64,000 bases of DNA, from positions 62,001-126,000 of the forward strand of contig NZ_AUXY01000071.1 of NCBI RefSeq assembly GCF_001625695.1, written 5' to 3'. A program made the position numbers and the translations under genes. This document shows positions 18,767-26,351 of this stretch, piece after piece; within the stretch, counting starts at the first letter, position 1; each line of letters begins with the position of its first letter. The notes beneath the pieces were generated by a model. That model made no database searches. It was not told the DNA's origin and saw nothing but the letters and a program-made list of their open reading frames with translations. The DNA is from Pseudoalteromonas luteoviolacea H33-S (GTDB lineage Bacteria > Pseudomonadota > Gammaproteobacteria > Enterobacterales > Alteromonadaceae).

Positions 18767-19285
18767 ATGAATTTTAATAAAAATAATAGAAGTATTCACA
18801 AGTGGGCGAGTATTATTATTTCTATCCCCCTGCTTGTGATTATCGTAACAGGTATTTTATTGCTAGTTAGAAAAGAGTTTAGTTTTATCCAGCCGCCTTC
18901 AGCAAAAGGTATTGGCACTATGCCTGAAGTGACGTTTACGCAAATTTTAGACATTGCTAAGTCTGTGGAGTCTGCTCAAATCAAAAGCTGGGATGATGTG
19001 AATCGTTTAGATGTGCGCCCTGCAAAAGGGATCACTAAAATCCGTAGTAATAATAAAATTGAGATTCAAATAGATAATCAGACAGGTGAAATTTTACACA
19101 TTGCAAAACGTAATTCTGAGCTAATAGAAAGCTTACATGATGGTACCTTCTTTGAAAAAAACGCCAATTTATGGCTGATGTTACCTGTTTCTTTTGTGAC
19201 TTTAGTTATTTCCATCACAGGTATGATTTTGTTCTTTTTCCCTTATCTTAAAAAGCGCCGAAAACGACAAAGCGTCGCCTCATGA
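18767..19285 (+). CDS. PepSY-associated transmembrane protein
   Basis: A 172-residue membrane protein. A first transmembrane helix lies at about residues 14-31 (WASIIISIPLLVIIVTGILLL), a periplasmic PepSY-like stretch from 60 to 115 includes KIEIQIDNQTGEILHIAKR, and a second helix follows at about 140-162 before a basic tail. Short PepSY_TM proteins next to TonB receptors are often involved in siderophore or ferric reduction. That role is inferred from the 8-base spacing to the receptor gene. AAGGAAG forms the ribosome-binding site. Confidence 0.75.
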   Translation: MNFNKNNRSIHKWASIIISIPLLVIIVTGILLLVRKEFSFIQPPSAKGIGTMPEVTFTQILDIAKSVESAQIKSWDDVNRLDVRPAKGITKIRSNNKIEIQIDNQTGEILHIAKRNSELIESLHDGTFFEKNANLWLMLPVSFVTLVISITGMILFFFPYLKKRRKRQSVAS

Positions 19286-19324
19286 TTTTTACTTTAATAA
19301 TCTAATTGAATTTAAAAATCACGT

Positions 19325-19366
19325 TTGCAGCCAGCAAGTTCAGAAAAACTGGCTGCAATTTTCTTC
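19325..19366. terminator. Bidirectional terminator between convergent genes
   Basis: TTGCAGCCAG pairs with CTGGCTGCAA over 10 bp (19325-19358), followed by TTTTCTTC on the plus strand. It sits between the rightward PepSY gene and the leftward PhoX-like gene. Confidence 0.75.
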
Positions 19367-19369
19367 AAA

Positions 19370-20743
19370 TTAAGCTTGATAGCTTGACCAATCTCCTCGA
19401 ATTGCCAATGTCTTGGTGGGTGAGTAAATATTGACAAATAAGGTTGACCCATCAGGAGAAAAGCAGGCGCCTGCAAGCTCAGTTTTGGCGCGCAGCTTAG
19501 CAAATGGATATACCTCGCCTTTGGGCGATACTCCACGCAAGTGATTATCAGGTAATAAAGTATATTGATCTTCGCAAACGAGCAGGTGTCCTTGCGGTGT
19601 TACCGTAAGATTATCGCCAAAGTCATACAGTGATTTATCACTGCTTTCTAAAAACAATTGAATTTGCCCCGGATGCTTGGTTTCTTTTGCGGTGCCTTCA
19701 TAGGCTGAAGGTTGATAACGCATGATTTGCCCTAGTTGCTTTTCTCCGCCATTGGTGCAACAAAAATAAAGCTCATTGTCGCCAAAATGAATGCCTTCGC
19801 CCCGTGCAAATAAAGCTGCACCTAAGTCATATCCGCGTAGCCGTAGGTCATCTTCAGGGCTTTGCGGGTTATCCAAGGTGATCCACTCGCTCTCGTACCA
19901 AGTTGATAAAGGCATGTTAGCTTGTGTCCAGTTACGGGTGTCAAACTGTCGAGTGTTTCTAAGCACGAGGGCTTGCAAAGTACCGCCGAACGCCAATTTG
20001 CCTTTTTGCTTAGGAATAAAGCGATAGAAGAGACCATCACCTCGGTCTTCGGTCAGATAAACAATTCCTGTTCTTGGGTCTACCGCGGCAGCTTCATGGT
20101 TAAAGCGGCCCATGTCCACAAGCGGTACCGGTTGAGTTAACCCTTGTTGATTTGCGGGTACTTCAAAAATGTAACCGTGATCTTTTTCCAGTCCGTCTCC
20201 TGCCAGTTGTACTGTTTCTTCACAGGTTAACCAAGTTCCCCAAGGGGTTGTCCCGCCAGCACAATTTCTAATAGTGCCAACAAGACTATAATACTGCTGT
20301 TCAATACGCTGAGTCTCAAGGTTATACACCATGGTTGTGGTGCCCCCAGGCAGTGCAATGTCTTTATTTAAGCTGTCATAAGCGTTATCGGTGCGATGCG
20401 CGGCAATATCTGGTGCCGCATTTTTTAAATGTTTTGGGCTGAGTTCATGGTTTCTGATTAAAGCGACGCGTTTTTCATCTAGTTCAATACATCCCATGCC
20501 ATCAGCATTGTCTGGCACACTGAGCCCATCATCCATTTTGTCATGCAAAGTAGAGATAATTTGGTAACTAAACCCATCAGGTAAGTCCAACAGGCCTTTG
20601 GGATCTTTGATGAGCGGGCCATAACCTGTGGTTGTTGGGGTGGGTGTGATAGAGCGTTTTTGCGCGCAACCTAACATGCTGCTGTTTAACCCGACAAATG
20701 CAAGTGCAACTGTCCCTTTAGTGAATTCTCTACGTGTGACCAT
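19370..20743 (-). CDS. PhoX-like (DUF839) Tat-exported protein
   Basis: A 457-residue protein of the PhoX/DUF839 family. The N-terminus MVTRREFTKGTVALAFVGLNS is a twin-arginine signal followed by a Cys (LGCAQ) that could be lipidated. Family blocks are visible: IRNHELSP, CAGGTTPWGTWLTCEET, FNHEAAAVDPRTGIVYLTEDRG, GEGIHFG, CCTNGG and GACFSPDGSTLFVNIYSP. Characterised PhoX enzymes are Ca/Fe-dependent alkaline phosphatases, active without zinc; many DUF839 proteins are uncharacterised. The start is ATG 20743 with GGGAG upstream. It is divergent from zur across a Zur box about 110 bases away. Confidence 0.8.
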   Translation of the reverse strand: MVTRREFTKGTVALAFVGLNSSMLGCAQKRSITPTPTTTGYGPLIKDPKGLLDLPDGFSYQIISTLHDKMDDGLSVPDNADGMGCIELDEKRVALIRNHELSPKHLKNAAPDIAAHRTDNAYDSLNKDIALPGGTTTMVYNLETQRIEQQYYSLVGTIRNCAGGTTPWGTWLTCEETVQLAGDGLEKDHGYIFEVPANQQGLTQPVPLVDMGRFNHEAAAVDPRTGIVYLTEDRGDGLFYRFIPKQKGKLAFGGTLQALVLRNTRQFDTRNWTQANMPLSTWYESEWITLDNPQSPEDDLRLRGYDLGAALFARGEGIHFGDNELYFCCTNGGEKQLGQIMRYQPSAYEGTAKETKHPGQIQLFLESSDKSLYDFGDNLTVTPQGHLLVCEDQYTLLPDNHLRGVSPKGEVYPFAKLRAKTELAGACFSPDGSTLFVNIYSPTKTLAIRGDWSSYQA

Positions 20744-20853
20744 GCTTACTACTCCCAAAGTCGTTAACGTAATTATCTTACTCATGTTTTATGTTTTTTT
20801 CGTGGCATAACGGTGGATTGCACGAAAATAAGTGATTCATTTAGGTATTTTGT

Positions 20854-20875
20854 GATATGTTATACTGTAACATTA
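20854..20875 (+). promoter_or_regulatory. Zur box
   Basis: GATATGTTATACTGTAACAT (extending to TA) is an inverted repeat of ATGTTA around TACTG. It matches the gammaproteobacterial Zur operator pattern, GAAATGTTATANTATAACATTTC, at nearly every position. It lies 30 bases before zur. This suggests zinc-dependent autoregulation of zur and the following dihydroorotase gene, and perhaps control of the divergent PhoX-like gene. Confidence 0.85.
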
Positions 20876-20904
20876 ATTAAGGGGTGGCAAGTAAATAGGG
20901 TCTT

Positions 20905-21393
20905 ATGAGTCAAAAAAATAATAAAAATAACCAAGAAAGTGAGTTTGTCGAAATTTTTAATTACGCTGGTATCAAGCCTACTGAAAAAAGAATAGCTATT
21001 TTCAAGGGCTTAAAGATGGCGGGCAAAGCGTTATCACCCTATGATTTGGTTCAGTATTGTAAGCAAAATCTTGGACTTACCTTGCCAGCTGTCTCCATTT
21101 ATCGCATCCTTGATCTGTTAGTTGCAGCTGATTTGGTCCATAAGCTGGATACCGTAAACAAATACATCTGCTGTACACATATCGATTGTCATAAACCCCA
21201 TCCACATACTCAGTTTTTAATTTGCTCCCTGTGCCAAAAAGTAGAAGAAGTGCATATGCCTGCTGAGCTAATGGCGCAATTATCTGCGCAAATTCAATCG
21301 CATGGCTATCAATTAAACTCACCTCAGTTTGAGTTTCAAGGTATTTGCACAGATTGTCAGGCACTGGAAGAAGAGGCGGTCTCGAACGCCTAA
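20905..21393 (+). CDS. zur: Fur-family zinc uptake regulator
   Basis: A 162-residue Fur-family repressor. The winged-helix N-terminus contains AGIKPTEKRIAIFKGLKMAGKALSPYDLV and the recognition helix region LPAVSIYRILDLL. The C-terminal metal domain has HKPHPHTQFLICSLCQKVEEVHMP and a second Cys pair, GICTDCQ, the structural zinc site typical of Zur and Fur. The upstream Zur-type box and the downstream dihydroorotase paralogue, a gene type known to be Zur-regulated, argue for Zur over Fur. The start at ATG 20905 has a modest AGGGTC upstream. Confidence 0.85.
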   Translation: MSQKNNKNNQESEFVEIFNYAGIKPTEKRIAIFKGLKMAGKALSPYDLVQYCKQNLGLTLPAVSIYRILDLLVAADLVHKLDTVNKYICCTHIDCHKPHPHTQFLICSLCQKVEEVHMPAELMAQLSAQIQSHGYQLNSPQFEFQGICTDCQALEEEAVSNA

Positions 21394-21458
21394 AATGTCT
21401 TTATTTATAAGGGCAACAGAAATTTTATTGTTAACGCGTGTCTTAAGGTGAAATAGAA

Positions 21459-22790
21459 ATGTCGAATATTCTATTAAAAAATGCCCAGCTGATTAATGAA
21501 GGTCAAGTTGAGCACTGTGATGTACGAATTATCGGACAAAGAATTGATAAAATTGCCAGCAGTATTACACCAACGGATATGGAACAAGTTATCGACTTGC
21601 AAGGAGACTTTTTAATCCCGGGCATGATTGATGATCAAGTGCACTTTAGAGAGCCTGGTCTTGCTTGGAAGGGCACCATAGGCACTGAATCTCGCGCAGC
21701 AGTGGCTGGTGGCATTACAAGCTTTATGGAAATGCCCAATGTGAGCCCTGCAACGACGGATAAACTGGCTGTGGTTCAAAAGCATCACATTGCTGCAGAA
21801 ACATCAGCTGCAAATTATTCGTTTTATCTAGGTGCGACACCAGAAAACTTAGATGAAATTAAAGCCTGTGATCCAAGTTTTATATGTGGTGTGAAAGTAT
21901 TTATGGGCGCATCCACAGGTGACCTGCTGGTTGAGCACCCAAGTGCCCTTGAAGCGATTTTTAGAGAATGCCCAGTACTGATTGCGACGCACTGTGAAAA
22001 GGGTGATGTGATCAGCAATAATCTAGCAAAGCTGGATGGCAGAGAGTTGACCATCGAAGACCATCCTGTTATTCGTGATGCCAATGCGTGTTACGAGTCG
22101 TCTTCTTATGCGGTGAGTCTTGCTAAAAAATATGGCACTCAACTACATGTTCTTCATTTGACGACTGCCAAAGAACTGGATTTATTTACTCCAGGACCAA
22201 TTGATAACAAGCAAATTACCGCAGAAGCCTGTGTGCATCATTTATGGTTTAATCAAGATGATTACGGCAAGTTGGGGAATTTGATCAAGTGTAATCCTGC
22301 TATTAAAGCGGAATCGGACAGACTTGCATTGATAAGTGCTTTAAATGATGGCCGTTTAGATATTATAGCGACCGATCATGCACCGCATACTTGGGATGAA
22401 AAAAAACAAGCATTCGCACAAGCCCCTGCGGGTCTTCCCTTAGTACAACATGCGCTGCTGACTTTATTTGACCAAGTAAAACGAGGCACCATGAGCTTGA
22501 CTCAAGTAGTTGAGAAAACCGCGCATAACCCTGCTAAACGCTACAAAGTGCAGCAACGAGGTTTTATCAGAGAAGGGTACTTTGCCGACTTAGCGGTGGT
22601 GAGTGCGAAAGCGGGAGACACTGTGGGTCATGACAACACTTTGTATCATTGCCAGTGGTCACCGTTTGTGGGGCATCAGTTCTCTCATCAAATTCGCTAT
22701 ACGTTTGTTAATGGCCAATGCGTTTACAAAGATGGCGCGGTCATTGAAGTGAAAGACAACGCAATGCCATTGGTGTTTGAGCGAGACTAG
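21459..22790 (+). CDS. Dihydroorotase paralogue, probably Zur-regulated
   Basis: A 443-residue amidohydrolase of the dihydroorotase type, which cyclises carbamoyl-aspartate in pyrimidine synthesis. Metal-site positions visible are DDQVHFREPG (residues 58-67), Lys146 in GVKVFMGASTG, His178 in ATHCEKGD, His233 in LHVLHL and Asp306 in IIATDHAPH. The first His of the canonical HxH is replaced by Gln60, a variant I recall from Bacteroidetes-type dihydroorotases. It follows zur by 65 bases with no terminator, so it should be derepressed by zinc starvation, as reported for PyrC paralogues in other bacteria. Whether it is active with a different metal is inference. Confidence 0.8.
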   Translation: MSNILLKNAQLINEGQVEHCDVRIIGQRIDKIASSITPTDMEQVIDLQGDFLIPGMIDDQVHFREPGLAWKGTIGTESRAAVAGGITSFMEMPNVSPATTDKLAVVQKHHIAAETSAANYSFYLGATPENLDEIKACDPSFICGVKVFMGASTGDLLVEHPSALEAIFRECPVLIATHCEKGDVISNNLAKLDGRELTIEDHPVIRDANACYESSSYAVSLAKKYGTQLHVLHLTTAKELDLFTPGPIDNKQITAEACVHHLWFNQDDYGKLGNLIKCNPAIKAESDRLALISALNDGRLDIIATDHAPHTWDEKKQAFAQAPAGLPLVQHALLTLFDQVKRGTMSLTQVVEKTAHNPAKRYKVQQRGFIREGYFADLAVVSAKAGDTVGHDNTLYHCQWSPFVGHQFSHQIRYTFVNGQCVYKDGAVIEVKDNAMPLVFERD

Positions 22791-22857
22791 TTGTATTTAT
22801 AGTCAGTGAGCGGCGACTAAATTGCTGCTTACTGAGCTATTTAGGCGCTTAGTCTAA

Positions 22858-23502
22858 TCAAAAATGGTAAACAGCCGATAGTTGGAGCGTTAGTGTATCG
22901 TAATCAAGGTTATTGAATTCACCTGTGCCGCTTTCTGCATTGAGTGTTATATCTTTCATTTGCCCGTACCGGACTTAGCCTTGCCAAGACCAGGTATCAT
23001 CTACTTTGAACAACATGCCTGCAAATACTTGGTATCCGGTGTCGCCATCACTGGAATAGGAGCGCTCAGACCCTTGCGCTTCTAAATCAATGTCTACTTC
23101 TTGTGCCCAGCTTACCCCTGCGCCAATATAAGGCTGCCATGAGCTAGGTGTATTGAATACATAATAGGAGTTTAGAAAAAATAGATTTGAAGCGATGTTG
23201 CCTTCATAGGGGGAATTATTAGACGGCAATGTGGTATTTGATTCATTGCTTCGATATTCCCAAGCCAGTTCTATTGCCAAATTGTTATGTATGACATAAC
23301 CGACACCAAGCCCAGATAGAAACCCGCCATCAAGTTGTACATCGCTATTACCCGTCTGACTTTCTATACTTTGTGCGACGAGCGTCATATCTGACATTTG
23401 ACTCAGCCCAACGTAAGGCCTGACAAACCAATCATGTTTTGCGCTGCAGATTGGAGAGAGTACTAAACAACAGCAACCAAAAGAGAGTAATTTAATATTT
23501 AT
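22858..23502 (-). pseudogene. Outer-membrane beta-barrel protein, broken (start lost and internal stop)
   Basis: One continuous 215-codon frame encodes a small OMP. It has a signal-like NIKLLSFGCCCLVLSPICSA, a mature start HDWFVRPYVGLSQM, alternating beta-strands with GLGVGYVIHNNLAIELAWEYR and QPYIGAGVSW, and a closing strand TLTLQLSAVYHF with terminal Phe. Two lesions are seen. The expected start codon reads ATA (23500-23502) 8 bases after GGAG. A TAA at 22975-22977 interrupts WSWQG-stop-VRYGQM, while the frame continues cleanly to the natural end. A shorter frame from an internal ATG (23397) lacks the signal peptide. The family is unnamed (OmpW/Ail-like size). Recent loss of function is the simplest reading. 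Confidence 0.75.
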
Positions 23503-23574
23503 TGCTAGGGCTCCATTATTAGCTTCATCTGCTATACGATTGAAAATGGGTTTAAGGTTGAAAATTAAGCAGTG

Positions 23575-23988
23575 CTATTTAAATAAATCTTTAAATTGGT
23601 CCCATACGCCCAAAGATTCATTAGGGAAAAGATCAATGCCCAGCCAAGATTTAAGTAAATACAAGATAACGAAAACAAGCCCGAGGACCATCATTCCAAC
23701 AATGGTTAATGCAGTTACAAACACCATGGCAGCAGTAAAGCGTTCCGTTGAGTTTAGGCTGCGCTTATTCACACCGCCAAGAAATACGATATAAAAACTC
23801 CATGGTAAAAATGGAAAGGCGAGTGTCGGCCTAAAGTCTATTTGGTGATTATTCCAACCTCGCGTATTGATGACTTTGTCCAGCGCTTTTCGTTGCTTAT
23901 AGGTAAAGCTGGCGGCAACTTCGGGGTCCATCTTGCCAAGCAGTTGTTTGACGTGAGTGTGGCGTTGCTGGGATTTATGCACTGTCAT
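23575..23988 (-). CDS. Small two-helix membrane protein of unknown function
   Basis: I do not recognise this 137-residue protein. It has a soluble basic N-terminus (MTVHKSQQRHTHVKQLLGKM) with a possible helical domain to residue 60. A hydrophobic stretch follows (LAFPFLPWSFYIVFLGGV), then one long strong helix (AAMVFVTALTIVGMMVLGLVFVILYLL) at about 87-112 and an amphipathic tail. AAGGAG lies 6 bases before the ATG at 23988, a good initiation signal. It stands alone between the broken OMP gene and a PhyH-like gene. Real-gene status rests on the ribosome-binding site and the membrane topology. Confidence 0.6.
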   Translation of the reverse strand: MTVHKSQQRHTHVKQLLGKMDPEVAASFTYKQRKALDKVINTRGWNNHQIDFRPTLAFPFLPWSFYIVFLGGVNKRSLNSTERFTAAMVFVTALTIVGMMVLGLVFVILYLLKSWLGIDLFPNESLGVWDQFKDLFK

Positions 23989-24098
23989 TGAGTCTCCTTA
24001 GCCTAAAATCAAGTGAAAAGCTGCACGTGTAAAAATGGCTTAGCTAAATACTCACATGATCCATCGACTGTCTTTTCATATCGATTGGTTACATCCTG

Positions 24099-24117
24099 CT
24101 ATCATTAGCAATGATAG
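24099..24117. repeat. Perfect 19-bp palindrome
   Basis: CTATCATTAGCAATGATAG is an inverted repeat with 8-bp arms and a 3-base centre. It lies about 110 bases upstream of the 137-residue membrane protein gene and resembles an operator more than a terminator, as no T-run follows. The binding protein is unknown. Confidence 0.5.
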
Positions 24118-24175
24118 TCGCTATTTTCCCACCCAACCTGAATTTACTCTTAGTTGTGCGGTTGTGAGGTTTATA

Positions 24176-24196
24176 ATTTCATCATGTTGATGAAAT
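24176..24196. repeat. Perfect 21-bp palindrome
   Basis: ATTTCATCA, TGT, TGATGAAAT: 9-bp arms around three bases, 27 bases downstream of the PhyH-like stop codon. It may be a weak terminator for that leftward gene or a protein-binding site. On the minus strand only TATAAACC follows. Confidence 0.45.
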
Positions 24197-24222
24197 ATTG
24201 AGTATCAGCCCTTTTTTCGAGG

Positions 24223-25089
24223 CTAAAATCCTAATGCTTGGTCAACTTTGCTTTTAAAGCGACGAAACATCACTGACGCTTTGCAAGGCATGTGTGTTTT
24301 TCTAGAGTAATCTATAGGCCTTATTTGAGGTAGCTGACCTTTTCGCGCAAAAGGGATCGTTTGGATTGCTAGATTGTTATTACAGTGGCTGCCAAATAAA
24401 TATGAGAGCGCTGGGTTTGCATTGTTTAATAAGGCGCGAGCTTGATGAAACTCTTGTAGTTGTGCTTTTGAGTGTGCCCAGCCATTGGTCTGCACAGATA
24501 GTTTTAAAATACGTTGCTTTGTTGAACCGTTCTTTTCATGTAGGCGGTGGTATAAATCTCGATTCCATAAAAAGCAGGTACCTTTTCGTCCTTTTAAATT
24601 ACAGTAGTTTAGATTGCTTTCAAGTGGGCCAGTTGCATACCCAGGTATAATCTCAAAAGCACCTTCATGAGTTTCTTTTACATTATTGAGATAGATATAG
24701 ATTGAGAATGGTCGACAGCCATAAACAGATTTGATATTTGGATCACGGTGGTCTTTGTGCCACCCCTCTAAAAGGTCACAATGCGTTTGGTTAGTCGTTT
24801 GACTCCAATCTATCTCAAAGCAGTGGCATTGAAAAAGTATCGGGCAAGGGTCCAATACGGTAATGGCGCTGAGCAGTTTGTTGTTTAACACATCATCGAG
24901 AATGCCGAGCTCAACAAGCTCATCTGAGTACACATAACTCGTTTCCGGCGATTGACGGTCATGAAAAATGGGATCTAACAACCCATTCCATTTATCAATT
25001 ATTTGCTGTGTATATATGTTTTGAAAAGGGAGCAATCCATGCTTTAAATACATTGTTTGTAAAGACAGCTCTCTCTTATCTAATTTCAT
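24223..25089 (-). CDS. Phytanoyl-CoA dioxygenase-like Fe(II)/2-oxoglutarate oxygenase
   Basis: A 288-residue soluble protein with the PhyH-type double-stranded beta-helix pattern. The metal-binding HxD is in EGWHKDHRDP (about residues 129-138). The strand FSIYIYLNNVKETHEGAFEIIPGY follows, and the distal His and 2-oxoglutarate Arg fit FLWNRDLYHRLHEKNGSTKQRIL. Family members hydroxylate small molecules or lipids; the substrate cannot be told here. It is a lone gene with no biosynthetic neighbours. The ATG at 25089 has only a weak ribosome-binding site. Confidence 0.7.
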   Translation of the reverse strand: MKLDKRELSLQTMYLKHGLLPFQNIYTQQIIDKWNGLLDPIFHDRQSPETSYVYSDELVELGILDDVLNNKLLSAITVLDPCPILFQCHCFEIDWSQTTNQTHCDLLEGWHKDHRDPNIKSVYGCRPFSIYIYLNNVKETHEGAFEIIPGYATGPLESNLNYCNLKGRKGTCFLWNRDLYHRLHEKNGSTKQRILKLSVQTNGWAHSKAQLQEFHQARALLNNANPALSYLFGSHCNNNLAIQTIPFARKGQLPQIRPIDYSRKTHMPCKASVMFRRFKSKVDQALGF

Positions 25090-25355
25090 TGTGATGCACC
25101 CATGTCGATATATCTAGCGTATGTAGAGGTGAGCGAAACTCATGCCATGATGGACGTTTTGAAAATGTTTATATATGTTAGGTGCTTATAATTTTTAGGT
25201 GGTTTTTAGCTGTGTGTGGTAGTTGGATGTTTGCAATCTAGTAATGCAAAATGCGAATTTTAGATGGTGTTCAGGGGCGCTTTTTGTTGATACGTGAAGG
25301 GGAGAATAGTATTAGATAATAAACAACACTACTCTCTACAATTACATGGCGAGTC

Positions 25356-26210
25356 TTATGCTTTTTTGATTGCCCAAGCGGTATAAAGCCCCGCGCTGAT
25401 GAACATAAATAGGCCGTAAATACTTGGTGCGATAGACATGACTTCACTATTTAATAAGCCGGTTGTCACCAGAAGTGCTAACGTCCCGTTTTGTAAACCA
25501 ACCTCTAAAGTAATGGTGCGTGTTTGCGTGGCATTATGCAGTAAAAAATGGGCGACTAACAACCCAGCCAACATAGATAGCAAATTTAGCGCGATGACGG
25601 CAGGGCCTGCCATGACTAGATAATCAATTAGTTTTTCACCTAGTCTAAAGCAAATACTGACGATCACTAAAAGCAATACTGCAACAGAAAACCAACTAAT
25701 ATACGGGCTCGCTTTTTTTGCAAATTCGGGCCACTTAGTATTAATGGCCATACCAATTAAGACAGGCACAACACCAACAACAATGAGTTGTAGCCAAGCT
25801 TTTAAAATTGGAAACTCAATCAAGGTGTCATTTTTGCCGTAATAACCGATTGCCCATGCCGCTAAAAAGGGCAGAGTAAATGGGGTAATAAAGCCCACAA
25901 CGGCAGTCAAAGACACAGAGAGCCCGACATCGCCTTTGGCTAAATAGCTGTACAAGTTTGAGGTTGTACCGCCCGGGCACAGAGCTAAGATAAATAAGCC
26001 AATGGCAAGCTCCCCTGTAAGTCCTGTTAAGGCAATCACGGCAATAGCGAGTACAGGCAGTAAGAGTAGCTGACAAAAAGCACCGATGAAAAAGCTTTTT
26101 GGTTGCAGGCATACACGCTGAAAATCAGCAAGTTTTAAGCTTAATCCAACGCCTGCCATGATAAAAATGAGCGCGACGGGTAAGCCTATTTCAATTAAAG
26201 CGGGTGGCAT
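25356..26210 (-). CDS. Bile acid:sodium symporter (BASS/SBF) family transporter
   Basis: A 284-residue inner-membrane protein with about nine or ten hydrophobic helices. Signature stretches of the SBF family are FIMAGVGLSLKLADFQRV near residue 20, LALCPGGTTSNLYSYLAKGDVGLSVSLTAV around residue 80 (the sodium-site crossover helix), and TLEVGLQNGTLALLV near residue 235. Bacterial members transport organic anions such as 2-oxo acids or bile-like steroids with sodium. The substrate is unknown. It is a single gene with an AAGGAT-type ribosome-binding site before ATG 26210. Confidence 0.85.
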   Translation of the reverse strand: MPPALIEIGLPVALIFIMAGVGLSLKLADFQRVCLQPKSFFIGAFCQLLLLPVLAIAVIALTGLTGELAIGLFILALCPGGTTSNLYSYLAKGDVGLSVSLTAVVGFITPFTLPFLAAWAIGYYGKNDTLIEFPILKAWLQLIVVGVVPVLIGMAINTKWPEFAKKASPYISWFSVAVLLLVIVSICFRLGEKLIDYLVMAGPAVIALNLLSMLAGLLVAHFLLHNATQTRTITLEVGLQNGTLALLVTTGLLNSEVMSIAPSIYGLFMFISAGLYTAWAIKKA

Positions 26211-26351
26211 GTCGTTATCCTTGTTAGGCCAAATTATATTTATATTAACAAGTTATTTAACATGTCGTCATACCGAAATGAACAGGTAGGATGTGAAGGT
26301 TATATGACGCAGTGATTTGGTGACAAGCGTATGCTTGTCACCCGAAGGAGC

